Source: Aliagarivorans marinus DSM 23064
GTDB taxonomy: Bacteria; Pseudomonadota; Gammaproteobacteria; Enterobacterales; Celerinatantimonadaceae
Length of the DNA: 35,399 nt
Reading direction: 5' to 3'
Assembly (NCBI RefSeq): GCF_000429485.1
Contig: NZ_AUBY01000032.1
Coordinates: forward strand, 1 to 35,399
Under the pieces are notes generated by a model, which was not told where the DNA came from, ran no database searches, and saw only the letters and a list, made by a program, of their open reading frames with translations. The position numbers were made by a program, and so were the translations under genes. Numbering within the stretch: the first letter of the stretch is position 1; each line of letters begins with the position of its first letter. Positions 8,555-18,005 of this stretch are shown here, piece by piece.

Positions 8555-9069
8555 AGCATCTGGTCGGTTTAGTTCTCGCTTTTGGCTTGGTGGCCTGCCA
8601 GCCCACTCAAGACAACCTTGAGCTGTATGTGGCAGAAGTAAAAGCGCGTAAATACCCGCTCGAAGAAGACATTCCCGAGATTGTCCACTTCGAGCACCTC
8701 AGCTACCAGAGTAGTGAGCTGCGTTCACCCTTTTTATTGCCCAAGCCAGAAGTTGAGATTGCCCCCAGCGAAGAGTTAGTGGTCGATTGTGACTTTCAGC
8801 CCGATTGGCAGCGAGCCAAGGGGCCGTTAGAGCTGGTGTCTTTATCGAGTATGTCGATGCGCGGCGTGGTGTGGCAGGACAGCACACCATGGGCGCTGGT
8901 TGAGGCGGGCTCACAGGTGCATCGGCTAAAGGTCGGTGACTTTCTTGGCTTACACCGGGGGCAGATCACCAGCATCGAGCCCTCTGCAATAAACATCACA
9001 GAAGAAGTAGAAGACGGTAAAGGATGTTGGAGCAAGCGACTCACCCAACTCGCGCTCGACCAGTCTTAA
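8551..9069 (+). CDS. pilP: PilP, type IV pilus periplasmic lipoprotein
   Basis: 172 residues with a lipoprotein signal (MKHLVGLVLAFGLVAC, Cys16). The body holds the PilP beta domain with LRSPFLLPKP, LELVSLSSMSMRGVV and HRLKVGDFLGLHRGQI, typical of PilP/GspC-like homology regions. In the family it joins the PilN-PilO dimer to the N0 domain of PilQ. Its ATG overlaps the pilO stop by four bases. Confidence 0.93.
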   Translation: MKHLVGLVLAFGLVACQPTQDNLELYVAEVKARKYPLEEDIPEIVHFEHLSYQSSELRSPFLLPKPEVEIAPSEELVVDCDFQPDWQRAKGPLELVSLSSMSMRGVVWQDSTPWALVEAGSQVHRLKVGDFLGLHRGQITSIEPSAINITEEVEDGKGCWSKRLTQLALDQS

Positions 9070-9087
9070 TTTAGGGATAAAACAGGC

Positions 9088-11142
9088 ATGAATGGAATGA
9101 TGCTTAAGAAGTGGTGGAATCGTGTGCTTGGACTGAGCCTAGTAATGGCCATGGTCTCTTCAGTGCAAGCTGCGCAGCTTACCGAGGTTAAAACACAGTC
9201 CCTGGCCAATGGCGTGATTGAGCTGCTGTTTCAGTTTGATGGCCAAGTGACTGGCGTGAGCGACCAGCTGGCCTATGCGCCGAACCAGATTGTACTGAGC
9301 ATTCCCGAGGCGCGCTCGGCGCTCTCGCTCAACCCGGTTCCCCTAAATTTCGATGGTCTGCAGCAGCTGACAACCGAGCGCAAAGCGGGGCTACTGAGCA
9401 TAGAGATTGGCTTAGATAAACTGATGCCTTATCAGCTTAAAAATGAAGGCGATGCCCTGCGACTATTGGTTGGTGCGCCTCCGCAGGCCGATTTTACCTC
9501 CCGCTCCACAGAGCAAATCAACCAGGTGGTGGGGCTGGATTTCCGCCGCGGCAAGCAAGGCTCAGGGCAGTTGATGATCTCGCTAAATAACCGCGCCATC
9601 GCCGCCGATATTGAGCGGCGCGATCAAAGCCTGACCATCAACCTGTTTAATACCGGTGTCAGCAGTGAGCTGCTGTATATTATGGATGTGGTGGACTTCG
9701 CCACACCGGTCCAGCAGGTGGAAGTGTTCGAAGAGCCCGGTAAGGTGATGCTGGTGATGACTGTAGACGGCGATTTCGACTATCGCTACGACCAAAGTGA
9801 GTCGCTGTTGATGGTGGAAGTAAAGGCGGTCGAAGAGAAGGTCAGCGAACAGCAGCAGGTCTACCAAGGCAAGCCGATTTCGCTGAATTTCCAAGACATT
9901 CCCGTGCGCACCGTGCTGCAGCTTATCGCCGATTTTAATCAGTTCAACCTGGTCACCACCGACACGGTGAGCGGCAACATTACCCTGCGGATGGACAATG
10001 TGCCTTGGGAGCAGGCGCTAGATATCATCCTCAAAGTCAAAGGGCTGGATAAGCGGCTGGAGAACAACGTACTGTTAGTGGCCCCGGCCGCTGAGCTAGC
10101 CGAACAAGAGCGCCAACAACTCGAGAGCGCCCAGCAGGTGGCTGAGTTGGCGCCGCTTTACTCTGAGTACATGCAGATCAACTATGCCAAAGCGGTGGAG
10201 CTGGCCAACTTGCTGCAAGGCGATCAGGTCTCTCTACTCTCCGAGCGTGGTTCGGTGGCTGTGGATGAGCGGACCAATACCTTGCTGGTGAAAGATACCG
10301 AGCAGTCACTGGCTAGCATCAAGCAGATGTTAGATAAGCTGGATGTGCCGGTTAAACAGGTGGTGATTGAAGCACGGATGGTTACCGTCGCTGACGATGT
10401 AAACGAAGAGCTGGGCATCCGCTGGGGCGTCACCAATAACGCCGACCTAGGCAACTCCACCGGGATTACCTCTGGTACCCTTGAGGGAGCCAACAACATC
10501 CTATCGGATGTGGTTAACGGCACTACCACCAGTTTGGAAAACATTGACGATCGCCTGAACGTTAATTTGCCGGTGCAAAACCCGGCCGGTACCTTGGCCT
10601 TTCAGGTGGCGCAGTTTGCTAACGGTCAGATCCTCGACCTAGAGCTGTCAGCCCTTGAGCAAGAAAACAAAGGTGAGGTGATCGCCAGCCCGCGTATTAC
10701 CACCGCCAACCAAAAGCCCGCCTATATCGAGCAAGGTCGTGAAATTCCCTACGTGGAAGCCTCCTCAAGCGGTGCGACTTCGGTCACCTTCAAAAAAGCG
10801 GTGTTAGGGCTGAAGGTAACCCCGCAGATCACCCCCGATGGTAATGTAATCCTGGATTTGGTGATCACCCAGAACAGCGAGGGTGATGCCGTGCAAACCC
10901 CCACCGGTTTGGCTGTTGCTATCGATACTCAAGAGATCGCCACCCAAGTGTTGGTAAAAAATGGCGAGACCATCGTGCTGGGTGGCATCTACCAACAAGA
11001 GTCGGTGGATCGGGTCACTAAGGTTCCAGTATTGGGCGACATCCCCGGCTTCGGCTTTCTGTTCCGTAACACCGTGGCTAGCGTAAGTAAGCGGGAACTA
11101 CTGATCTTCGTAACACCGCGAATTCTGGTCGACGCGCTTTAG
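9088..11142 (+). CDS. pilQ: PilQ, type IV pilus outer-membrane secretin
   Basis: 684 residues, slightly shorter than Pseudomonas PilQ. A Sec signal peptide (to about residue 28, SSVQA/AQL) is followed by two AMIN-like beta domains (about 30-130 and 145-245) that bind peptidoglycan, an STN/N0 domain (about 263-330, ISLNFQDIPVRTVLQLIADF), an N1 (NolW) domain (about 360-435) and the C-terminal secretin pore domain (about 500-682) ending with the signature VPVLGDIPGFGFLFRN. Two further ATGs lie 9 and 12 bases into the frame; the first is kept, though AGGGA is 10 bases upstream and the later ones are possible. Last gene of the pil operon; a 198-base gap precedes aroK. Confidence 0.95.
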   Translation: MNGMMLKKWWNRVLGLSLVMAMVSSVQAAQLTEVKTQSLANGVIELLFQFDGQVTGVSDQLAYAPNQIVLSIPEARSALSLNPVPLNFDGLQQLTTERKAGLLSIEIGLDKLMPYQLKNEGDALRLLVGAPPQADFTSRSTEQINQVVGLDFRRGKQGSGQLMISLNNRAIAADIERRDQSLTINLFNTGVSSELLYIMDVVDFATPVQQVEVFEEPGKVMLVMTVDGDFDYRYDQSESLLMVEVKAVEEKVSEQQQVYQGKPISLNFQDIPVRTVLQLIADFNQFNLVTTDTVSGNITLRMDNVPWEQALDIILKVKGLDKRLENNVLLVAPAAELAEQERQQLESAQQVAELAPLYSEYMQINYAKAVELANLLQGDQVSLLSERGSVAVDERTNTLLVKDTEQSLASIKQMLDKLDVPVKQVVIEARMVTVADDVNEELGIRWGVTNNADLGNSTGITSGTLEGANNILSDVVNGTTTSLENIDDRLNVNLPVQNPAGTLAFQVAQFANGQILDLELSALEQENKGEVIASPRITTANQKPAYIEQGREIPYVEASSSGATSVTFKKAVLGLKVTPQITPDGNVILDLVITQNSEGDAVQTPTGLAVAIDTQEIATQVLVKNGETIVLGGIYQQESVDRVTKVPVLGDIPGFGFLFRNTVASVSKRELLIFVTPRILVDAL

Positions 11143-11225
11143 ACGATAAACAGCGGGTTTGAGCAAGGGCGTTAAGCCCTTTGCCCAAGCCAATCTTCAC
11201 GCCGTTTATGGGGCGTTATTAGCGG

Positions 11226-11255
11226 TTGCATAACAACCCCTCAAGCTGAGATAAT
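11226..11255 (+). promoter_or_regulatory. Probable sigma-70 promoter of the aroK operon
   Basis: TTGCAT (11226-11231), an 18-base spacer, and GATAAT (11250-11255), about 85 bases before the aroK start. A GC-rich hairpin after pilQ (11163-11183, AAGGGC/GCCCTT, no T-run) lies upstream, so aroK could be read both from here and by readthrough from pilQ. Confidence 0.5.
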
Positions 11256-11292
11256 CCCCGCCCTGATCTTTTTACTAAGGTTGGTTAACGGC

Positions 11293-11309
11293 ACTCCGCA
11301 AGGCGGAGT
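11293..11309 (+). repeat. Perfect hairpin in the aroK leader
   Basis: ACTCCGC (11293-11299) and GCGGAGT (11303-11309) form a 7-bp stem over AAG, 31 bases before the aroK ATG. No T-run follows, so it is not a plain terminator. The space between hairpin and ATG has no evident Shine-Dalgarno site. Confidence 0.5.
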
Positions 11310-11340
11310 TAAACAGACAAAGACAGTAAATTGAATAAAC

Positions 11341-11856
11341 ATGGCTGAGAAACGAAATATCTTCCTTGTCGGACCAATGGGTGCTGGAAAAAGCACTATC
11401 GGTCGTCATCTTGCACAACAACTACACATGCAGTTCTATGATACCGACCACGAAATTGAGCGTCGCACTGGTGCTGATATCGCTTGGGTTTTCGATGTAG
11501 AAGGTGAAGATGGCTTCCGCGTACGTGAAGAGGGTGTGATTGATGATCTTACCCAACTCCAAGGTATTGTATTGGCAACCGGCGGCGGCTCGGTAATAAG
11601 CAAAGAAAGCCGTAACCGCTTGTCTGCGCGCGGTATCGTTGTCTACTTAGAGACGACCATCGACAAGCAGTTTGCCCGTACCCAGCGCGACAAACGTCGT
11701 CCGCTGCTGCAAAACGACGAGCCAAGAGATGTACTGGAGTCACTGGCTTCAGAGCGCAACCCGTTGTACACCGAGGTTGCTGATTACACCGTTCAAACCG
11801 ATGACCAAAGCGCTAAATCTGTAGCCAATCAAATTATCGAAAAACTAGGATTCTAA
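11341..11856 (+). CDS. aroK: Shikimate kinase I
   Basis: 171 residues; phosphorylates shikimate at the 3-hydroxyl with ATP, the fifth step of chorismate synthesis. The P-loop GPMGAGKST is at 11-19, the shikimate-binding DTDHEIE at about 34-40, the GGG substrate loop (LATGGGSVI) near 78-86, and the LID region [11 protein letters not shown] near 115-125. The start [18 protein letters not shown] is shared with other gammaproteobacterial AroK. It heads aroK-aroB-damX-dam; the gap to aroB is 7 bases. Confidence 0.96.
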   Translation: MAEKRNIFLVGPMGAGKSTIGRHLAQQLHMQFYDTDHEIERRTGADIAWVFDVEGEDGFRVREEGVIDDLTQLQGIVLATGGGSVISKESRNRLSARGIVVYLETTIDKQFARTQRDKRRPLLQNDEPRDVLESLASERNPLYTEVADYTVQTDDQSAKSVANQIIEKLGF

Positions 11857-11863
11857 GACCACG

Positions 11864-12940
11864 ATGGAACGTCTTACCGTTGCTCTAGGAGAGCGCAGCT
11901 ATCCCATCTCGATCGGGCAGGGCTTATTAGTCCAGCCCGATTTGTTTCTAGGGGCCATTGCCAGCAAAAAGGTAATGGTGGTAACCAATGAGACCATTGC
12001 GCCACTCTATCTAGAGCAGCTTAAGGCGAGCCTGGAAGGCTTGGTCGTCGATACAGTGATACTGCCTGACGGCGAGCAATACAAGAATCTGGAAGTACTG
12101 AATCAGATCTTCAGTGCCTTACTCGAGCAGCTGCATAGCCGCGATACCACCATTGTGGCATTAGGCGGCGGAGTTATCGGCGATATGGCCGGTTTTGCCG
12201 CGTCTTGCTATCAGCGCGGCGTACCTTTCATTCAGGTGCCCACCACGTTGCTCTCGCAGGTAGACTCATCGGTGGGCGGTAAAACCGCGGTTAACCACCC
12301 GATGGGCAAGAACATGATCGGTGCCTTCTACCAGCCCAAGTCGGTGGTAATTGATATCGATTGCCTGAAGACCTTGCCCGAGCGCGAGCTAAGCGCGGGT
12401 CTGGCCGAGGTGATCAAGTACGGCATTATCTATGATTTTGCTTTTTTCGAGTGGTTGGAAGCCAATCTCGATGCGTTGCTGGCGCTAGAGCCTGAGGCGA
12501 TGAGTTATGCGATTGCCCGCTGCTGCGAAATCAAAGCCGAAGTGGTCAAGCAGGATGAGCGTGAGAGCGGCATCCGTGCCTTGCTGAATCTGGGCCATAC
12601 CTTTGGCCATGCCATCGAGGCCGAGCAAGGCTACGGCCAGTGGCTACACGGCGAAGCGGTCGGCGCGGGTATGGTCATGGCGGCCCATTGTGCTGAGCTG
12701 CTGGGGCTGGTTGATCAGGCGCAAGTGGCGCGCATGACGGCCTTAATCGAACGGGCCAAGCTACCGGTGAGTCCACCGAGCGAAATGGGCGTTGAACAGT
12801 TTTTACCGCATATGTTGCGTGACAAGAAAGTCCTCAACGGTGTGCTGCGATTGGTGTTGCCTACGTCAATAGGTAGCGCGAAAGTGGTTGATACAGCTAA
12901 GGAAAGTGATATAAAAGCAGTCATCGAACGAGTCCGATAA
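11864..12940 (+). CDS. aroB: 3-Dehydroquinate synthase
   Basis: 358 residues; converts DAHP to 3-dehydroquinate, the second step of the shikimate pathway, using NAD and zinc. The NAD-binding DGEQYKNL and [15 protein letters not shown] motifs, the phosphate-binding [16 protein letters not shown] loop, and the zinc ligands Glu182 (AEVIKYG), His245 (NLGHTFGHA) and His262 ([10 protein letters not shown]) are all present. It follows aroK by 7 bases and precedes damX by 9, so the three are surely cotranscribed. Confidence 0.97.
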   Translation: MERLTVALGERSYPISIGQGLLVQPDLFLGAIASKKVMVVTNETIAPLYLEQLKASLEGLVVDTVILPDGEQYKNLEVLNQIFSALLEQLHSRDTTIVALGGGVIGDMAGFAASCYQRGVPFIQVPTTLLSQVDSSVGGKTAVNHPMGKNMIGAFYQPKSVVIDIDCLKTLPERELSAGLAEVIKYGIIYDFAFFEWLEANLDALLALEPEAMSYAIARCCEIKAEVVKQDERESGIRALLNLGHTFGHAIEAEQGYGQWLHGEAVGAGMVMAAHCAELLGLVDQAQVARMTALIERAKLPVSPPSEMGVEQFLPHMLRDKKVLNGVLRLVLPTSIGSAKVVDTAKESDIKAVIERVR

Positions 12941-12949
12941 GAGTAGAAC

Positions 12950-14446
12950 ATGGTTAAACAACAGCAAGCTGCGATCTATGCACCCTTGCAGAGTCAGATC
13001 CAGCTATGCGAGCGCATTATTACCCAGGTTCGCTTCAGCTCTAGAATGATTACCGTCCGTGGTGACGCGGGTGGAGGCAAGTCCGCCGTTGCGGGCTTGC
13101 TGCTGGAACAAAGCACCTTTGCTAATCAAGCCTTACTGACCTTAAAAGCGGCAACTGACGACAACGAAGTCCGTCAGACCTTGCTGCAACAGCTTCTCCA
13201 TGAGCCGCTGTTTAACCCTGCCGATCCCTTGCTAGACAGCTTCCAGCGTAACTTGGAGCAGGCCGAGTCAGGGATTCTGGTGGTCATTGATAACGCTGAG
13301 CATCTATCCGCCAAGCTGCTACAAGAGTTGGTCGCGTTGATGCAAGCCTTTGCCAAGCATCAGCCCCATCCGCTGTCAGTGGTTTTGCTCCACAGCGAAG
13401 CGCTCAGTGATGTGAGTGCCTTGGCGGGTGCCCACCCGCTGCAGATGGATGTGGCCGCGCTGAGTTTTCGCGAGTCGATGTTGCTTGCGACCACGCTGTT
13501 TCGCCGCGCCAGTTATCAGGCCAAGGTGGAGAATCGCGAGGCTATCGAGCAGCATATCGATGGGGCGAAAGGTAACCCAAGGCAGATTTACCAATTTGTG
13601 GATGAGATAGTTAACGGAGAGCTACCCATGAGTGATGCCCCAAGTAACAATCGCAGCAAGATTTCCTTCGTTCTCGCACTAATTCTGATCGCCGCGGTGG
13701 CTGGCCTGCTGGTTCAGGTGCTCTCGGAGTCGGGTAGCGATAACGATGAGCAGGAAGCGCGCATCGAAGTACCGCTGTTGGAAGAGCATCAAACCGAGCT
13801 GCCTGCTGAGCCGGCCGATGCCGTGAGTGCCACCAATCCACGTCGCCTGCCGGGCTCGGCTGAAAGCGATGATGTCGAGTTGCCCGAGTTGGTGAGTGGC
13901 AACGGCGTTGAGCTAGGCTCAAGCAGCGACAAAGATGAGCTACGGGTTATCGTGGAAGACGAAGTAGTCAATCGCTTGCTAGCCGAGCAGAGTCAGCCCG
14001 CCAGCGAGCAGCCAGTGGTAGAGCTCGAATCTGAGCTGTCGGTTGACGAGCCTGCAGAGGCTGAATCATCGGATCCCATCCCCGCTCAGTTACCTGAAAC
14101 TGAGCAAGCCGAGGCTGCTATCGAAGAAGCCGCTGAAGAGGATGTTGCGATCAAAGTGACTGACGTTAAAGCGATGCTGCTGGAGCTGCCCGAGAGCCAC
14201 TACACGCTACAGTTGATGGCGCTCAAGAACCGCCAGACAGCCGAGAGCTTTGTATCGTCACGCCAGTGGCAAGAGCCAGTATGGGTATACCGTTCGGAGA
14301 CTACACCTAACGCCCCCTACCGAATTATCTACGGTAATTTTGATAAACGCAGTGACGCGACCAGTGCCCGTAGCCGCCTGAAAGAACAGGGCCTTGATTC
14401 GCTGCTCAAGCAGTTCAAGCAAGTCCAGTTCGAGATAAATAACTAA
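12950..14446 (+). CDS. damX: DamX, ATPase-SPOR cell-division protein
   Basis: 498 residues, longer than the 428 of E. coli DamX. The N-terminal half is an AAA/ExeA-like ATPase: Walker A GDAGGGKS at 38-45, Walker B VVIDNAE at 111-117. A single membrane segment (about 238-257) follows, then a long acidic, Pro/Glu-rich periplasmic linker (about 258-405) and a C-terminal SPOR domain (about 415-495, YTLQLMALKNRQTAESFV... YRIIYGNF) that binds denuded glycan strands at the septum. In E. coli the protein marks the division ring. Intact Walker motifs suggest that ATP binding is kept here. Confidence 0.92.
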   Translation: MVKQQQAAIYAPLQSQIQLCERIITQVRFSSRMITVRGDAGGGKSAVAGLLLEQSTFANQALLTLKAATDDNEVRQTLLQQLLHEPLFNPADPLLDSFQRNLEQAESGILVVIDNAEHLSAKLLQELVALMQAFAKHQPHPLSVVLLHSEALSDVSALAGAHPLQMDVAALSFRESMLLATTLFRRASYQAKVENREAIEQHIDGAKGNPRQIYQFVDEIVNGELPMSDAPSNNRSKISFVLALILIAAVAGLLVQVLSESGSDNDEQEARIEVPLLEEHQTELPAEPADAVSATNPRRLPGSAESDDVELPELVSGNGVELGSSSDKDELRVIVEDEVVNRLLAEQSQPASEQPVVELESELSVDEPAEAESSDPIPAQLPETEQAEAAIEEAAEEDVAIKVTDVKAMLLELPESHYTLQLMALKNRQTAESFVSSRQWQEPVWVYRSETTPNAPYRIIYGNFDKRSDATSARSRLKEQGLDSLLKQFKQVQFEINN

Positions 14447-14451
14447 CTTGC

Positions 14452-15264
14452 ATGAAGAAAACCCGCGCTTTTCTTAAATGGGCTGGCGGTAAGTATGGCC
14501 TGGTAGAAGACATTCAAGCACAGCTCCCTGATGGGGAGCTGTTGGTTGAGCCCTTTGTCGGGGCTGCATCGGTATTTATTAATACCGATTTTCCGCGTTA
14601 CTACCTCACCGATATCAATGCGGATCTGATCAACCTGTATCAGATCTTGCAGCGTCAGCCCGGGCAGTTCATTGCCGATGCGCGAGACTACTTCTCTGCC
14701 GAGAACAATGACTCAGAGCGTTACTATCAGTTTCGCGAGCAGTTTAACGGCACCAGCGACCCTTACTTGCGCTCGCTACTGTTTTTGTACATGAACCGCC
14801 ACGGCTACAACGGCTTGTGCCGTTACAACCGTAAGGGCGGCTTTAACGTGCCGTTTGGTTCTTACAAGCGCCCGTATTTCCCCGAGCATGAGATGTGGGT
14901 ATTTGCCGAAAAGGCCAAGCGCGCCACCTTTGAGTGCTGCTCCTACGTGGATACCTTTGCCAAGGTCAAACAAGGCGATGTGGTGTATTGCGATCCACCG
15001 TACGCACCGCTTAGCCCCACCGCCAGTTTTACCAACTATGCCAGCAAGGGCTTTAACCGCGCCGATCAGGAAAAGCTCGGCGAGCTGGCCGGAGAGGCGC
15101 AGCGCCGCGGTGCCACGGTATTGATCAGCAACCATGATCTGGATTTTACCCGCGACATCTATCGCGGCAGTAAGCTCAAAGAGTTGAGTGTCAAACGCAC
15201 TATTAGCCGCAAGGGCCATCAGCGCCTGAAGGTGGGTGAGTTGCTTGCCTTGTACAAGGCGTAA
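14452..15264 (+). CDS. dam: DNA adenine methyltransferase (GATC-specific)
   Basis: 270 residues, nearly the E. coli length. It methylates N6 of adenine in GATC, supporting mismatch repair, replication timing and gene regulation. Motifs: the AdoMet-binding FLKWAGGK at the N-terminus and EPFVGAASVF at 33-42; DINADLINLY at 54-63; and the catalytic DPPY at 181-184, exactly where E. coli Dam has it. It starts 5 bases after damX, without a clear Shine-Dalgarno site, so translation is probably coupled. Confidence 0.96.
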   Translation: MKKTRAFLKWAGGKYGLVEDIQAQLPDGELLVEPFVGAASVFINTDFPRYYLTDINADLINLYQILQRQPGQFIADARDYFSAENNDSERYYQFREQFNGTSDPYLRSLLFLYMNRHGYNGLCRYNRKGGFNVPFGSYKRPYFPEHEMWVFAEKAKRATFECCSYVDTFAKVKQGDVVYCDPPYAPLSPTASFTNYASKGFNRADQEKLGELAGEAQRRGATVLISNHDLDFTRDIYRGSKLKELSVKRTISRKGHQRLKVGELLALYKA

Positions 15265-15285
15265 CTCGCTTGGCAGCGAACAGAG

Positions 15286-15540
15286 CTAGGTTACCAGGTT
15301 CACCACCCCGATCAGCAACAACACAAACAACACAATCATCACCACGCCCAGCAGGATGATCTTGGGCAGGCTGCCGTACTGAAAATCGGTTTTACGCTGC
15401 TGTTCGGATTGCACCCCGAGCAGCGCCGCCAGCACGCTTCTTAAGGCCGAGGGAGGTTTCGCCGCCATCATCGCTTCCTTGTCATGATTCATTGGTGATT
15501 CGGTTTGGCTCACAGCCATCGCTGAGTTAAAATTGCCCAC
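15286..15540 (-). CDS. DUF2970 family small membrane protein
   Basis: Up to 84 residues. The C-terminal half has the DUF2970 pattern: LRSVLAALLGVQSEQQRKTDF, then one hydrophobic span IILLGVVMIVLFVLLLIGVV at the end. Function unknown; a small inner-membrane protein. The start is uncertain: the GTG at 15540 has GGAT 7 bases upstream, while in-frame ATGs at 15519 and 15492 have no Shine-Dalgarno site; 15492 would give a 68-residue protein that still holds the whole domain. It is convergent with dam (21-base gap) and divergent from rpe, so it interrupts what is one transcript in E. coli. Confidence 0.8.
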   Translation of the reverse strand: MGNFNSAMAVSQTESPMNHDKEAMMAAKPPSALRSVLAALLGVQSEQQRKTDFQYGSLPKIILLGVVMIVLFVLLLIGVVNLVT

Positions 15541-15579
15541 CTTTGTGATCCACCCATTTAACTTGCTGGCGAAACCACT

Positions 15580-16254
15580 ATGACCAAGCCTTACCTGATT
15601 GCTCCTTCTATTCTAGCCGCAGACTTTGCCCGTTTGGGTGAAGAGGTTGAAAACGTGCTGAATGCGGGCGCCGATGTTGTGCACTTTGACGTGATGGATA
15701 ACCACTATGTGCCTAACCTAACGTTCGGCCCAATGGTTTGTAAGGCGCTGCGTAACTACGGCGTGACTGCGCCCATCGATGTGCACCTGATGATCAAACC
15801 GGTTGATGCGCTGGTACCCGAGTTTGCCAAGGCTGGTGCCAGCATGATCACCTTCCACGCGGAAGCCTCTGAGCATATCGACCGCACCATCCAGCTTATC
15901 AAAGAGCACGGCTGTCAGGCCGGCCTGGTGTTTAACCCGGCCACCCCGCTGTACTACCTTGACCACGTGATGGACAAGCTAGACCTGATCCTGCTGATGT
16001 CGGTTAACCCGGGCTTCGGTGGCCAGAAGTTCATCCCGTCTACCTTGGACAAACTACGCGAAGTGCGCCGTCGTATCGATGAAAGCGGCTATGACATTCG
16101 TCTCGAGATCGATGGTGGGGTAAGCGCCGATAACATCGCTGAGATTGCCGAAGCAGGCGCCGACATGTTTGTGGCGGGCTCGGCCATCTTCAGCAAGCCG
16201 GATTACAAGGCGGTGATCGACGACATGCGCCAAGCATTGGCCAAGGTTAAGTAG
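15580..16254 (+). CDS. rpe: Ribulose-phosphate 3-epimerase
   Basis: 224 residues, TIM-barrel enzyme of the pentose phosphate pathway that interconverts ribulose 5-phosphate and xylulose 5-phosphate. Metal and active-site motifs: [58 protein letters not shown] and [10 protein letters not shown], all conserved. The Shine-Dalgarno site is poor. It is followed by gph with no more than 12 bases between them. Confidence 0.97.
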   Translation: MTKPYLIAPSILAADFARLGEEVENVLNAGADVVHFDVMDNHYVPNLTFGPMVCKALRNYGVTAPIDVHLMIKPVDALVPEFAKAGASMITFHAEASEHIDRTIQLIKEHGCQAGLVFNPATPLYYLDHVMDKLDLILLMSVNPGFGGQKFIPSTLDKLREVRRRIDESGYDIRLEIDGGVSADNIAEIAEAGADMFVAGSAIFSKPDYKAVIDDMRQALAKVK

Positions 16255-16266
16255 TTGGAGCTTGGA

Positions 16267-16971
16267 ATGAAACACCTGCAGGATATCGAGCTGCTGATAT
16301 TTGACTTGGACGGGACGCTGGTGGACAGTGCCCCCGATCTGGCCCTGTCGATTAACGCCATGCTCAAGCAGCTTGGCCGCGACACCTTCGATGAGCAAAC
16401 CATTCGCCACTGGGTGGGTAATGGCGCCGAAGTACTGATTAAACGTGCCCTCAGCGGTGCCAGTGAGATTGCACCGGGTATTAGCGACGAGCTCTACCTA
16501 CAGGCGCGCGAAGCGTTTATGGCCTATTACACCGAGCATCTGTGTGTGGCCAGTAAGCTCTACCCCGGCGTTGCCGAAGCGCTTGAGGCCCTGCATTCAG
16601 AATCTCGGCCGATGGCGATTGTCACCAATAAGCCGGGATGCTTTACCCAGCCACTGCTCGAAGAGTTGGGGATTGCCCACTATTTTAGCCTGGTGTTGTC
16701 TGGCGACAGCCTGCCGAAGAAAAAGCCAGATCCGCTGCCGCTGCTACACACTGCCGAGCACTTTTCGGTGGCGCCCGAGCGCATCCTGATGATTGGCGAC
16801 TCAAAAAATGACATTCTTGCCGCAAAAGCGGCGGGCTGTCAGGCATTGGGCTTGACCTATGGCTACAACTACGGTGAAGATATCGCTCTTAGCCAGCCAG
16901 AAGCGGTCAGCAGTGACTTACGCGAGCTGGCGCAGTGGCTGGAAGATGCCGCCGCTGTTGATCTCCAATAA
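16267..16971 (+). CDS. gph: Phosphoglycolate phosphatase, HAD family
   Basis: 234 residues. HAD motif I IFDLDGTLVDS gives nucleophile Asp13 and acid/base Asp15; motif II is VTNKPG, motif III KKKPDPLPL, motif IV MIGDSKNDI. It removes phosphate from 2-phosphoglycolate formed during DNA 3'-end repair. The ATG at 16267 is chosen since GGAG lies 6 bases before it; an in-frame TTG directly after the rpe stop would leave no room for a ribosome site. It lies between rpe and trpS as in E. coli. Confidence 0.94.
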   Translation: MKHLQDIELLIFDLDGTLVDSAPDLALSINAMLKQLGRDTFDEQTIRHWVGNGAEVLIKRALSGASEIAPGISDELYLQAREAFMAYYTEHLCVASKLYPGVAEALEALHSESRPMAIVTNKPGCFTQPLLEELGIAHYFSLVLSGDSLPKKKPDPLPLLHTAEHFSVAPERILMIGDSKNDILAAKAAGCQALGLTYGYNYGEDIALSQPEAVSSDLRELAQWLEDAAAVDLQ

Positions 16972-16996
16972 CGTATCCAAGTGAAGTAGGAAGAAA

Positions 16997-18001
16997 ATGA
17001 CTAAACCCGTAATTCTAAGTGGGATTCAGCCCTCCGGAAAAATGACCATTGGTAACTACGTTGGTGCGATCAACCAGTGGCTTAAGATGCAGAATGACTA
17101 TGAATGTCACTTTATGCTGGCTGACTTGCACGCAATTACGGTTCGCCAAGAGCCTGAGCAGTTCAAGACTCAAGTACTGGACGGATTGGCTACCTACCTG
17201 GCGTGTGGTCTGGACCCGAAACAGAGCGTTATCTTCGTGCAGTCTCAGGTGCCTGAACACGCTCAGCTGGCTTGGATCCTTAACTGCTACACCCAGATGG
17301 GTGAGCTGAACCGCATGACCCAGTTCAAGGACAAATCTGCCAAGCACGCCAATAACATCAACGCAGGCCTGTTCACTTACCCATCGCTGATGGCGGCTGA
17401 CATTCTGCTGTATCAAGCGGATGCCGTACCAGTGGGCGACGACCAGAAGCAACACCTGGAGCTGACCCGCGATATTGCCTACCGCTTCAACTCGGCGTAT
17501 GAGGACGTGTTCAAGGTGCCTGAGCCGTATATCCCTGAGTTCGGTGCGCGGATCATGTCGCTGCAAGAGCCGACCAAGAAGATGTCTAAATCGGATGAGA
17601 ACCCGAAAGCGTTTGTGCTGCTGAGCGACACCCCAAAGCAGATCTCCAAGAAGATTAAAGCGGCGGTGACCGACTCAGACGAGCAGGCGCGCATCTACTT
17701 CGACCGTGACGAGAAGCCCGGTGTCTCTAACCTGCTGACCCTGCAATCGGTTGCCACCGGTAAGAGCATCGATGAGCTGGTTGCTAGCTACGAAGGCAAG
17801 ATGTACGGACACCTCAAAGTGGATACCGCCGATGCGGTAGTGGCCATGCTAGAGCCGGTGCAGCAGCGTTTCCAAGAGATCCGCGAAGATGCCGACTACC
17901 TGGATAGCGTGATGAAAGATGGCGCTGAGCGTGCCAGCGCTGTGGCGCTTAAGACGCTGGACAAGGTGAAGGAAGTGGTTGGCTTTATCAAGCGCCCCTA
18001 G
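16997..18001 (+). CDS. trpS: Tryptophanyl-tRNA synthetase
   Basis: 334 residues, the same length as the E. coli enzyme. Class Ic synthetase that charges tRNA-Trp. The HIGH-type motif appears as TIGN at 17-20 after SGIQPSGK, and the KMSKS loop is at 195-199. AGGA lies 8 bases before the ATG. The final gene of the rpe-gph-trpS run; a palindromic repeat and then a terminator follow. Confidence 0.98.
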   Translation: MTKPVILSGIQPSGKMTIGNYVGAINQWLKMQNDYECHFMLADLHAITVRQEPEQFKTQVLDGLATYLACGLDPKQSVIFVQSQVPEHAQLAWILNCYTQMGELNRMTQFKDKSAKHANNINAGLFTYPSLMAADILLYQADAVPVGDDQKQHLELTRDIAYRFNSAYEDVFKVPEPYIPEFGARIMSLQEPTKKMSKSDENPKAFVLLSDTPKQISKKIKAAVTDSDEQARIYFDRDEKPGVSNLLTLQSVATGKSIDELVASYEGKMYGHLKVDTADAVVAMLEPVQQRFQEIREDADYLDSVMKDGAERASAVALKTLDKVKEVVGFIKRP

Positions 18002-18005
18002 GCGG

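Noticed and set aside
11163-11183. Hairpin after pilQ as an intrinsic terminator
   Set aside because: The stem has a bulge and no T-run follows, so readthrough into aroK cannot be excluded.
14776-15219. 147-codon open frame opposite dam
   Set aside because: Fully antisense to the conserved Dam coding region; long only because of the codon bias of dam.
17015-17566. 183-codon open frame opposite trpS
   Set aside because: Antisense to conserved synthetase motifs, no start signal, no recognisable protein pattern.
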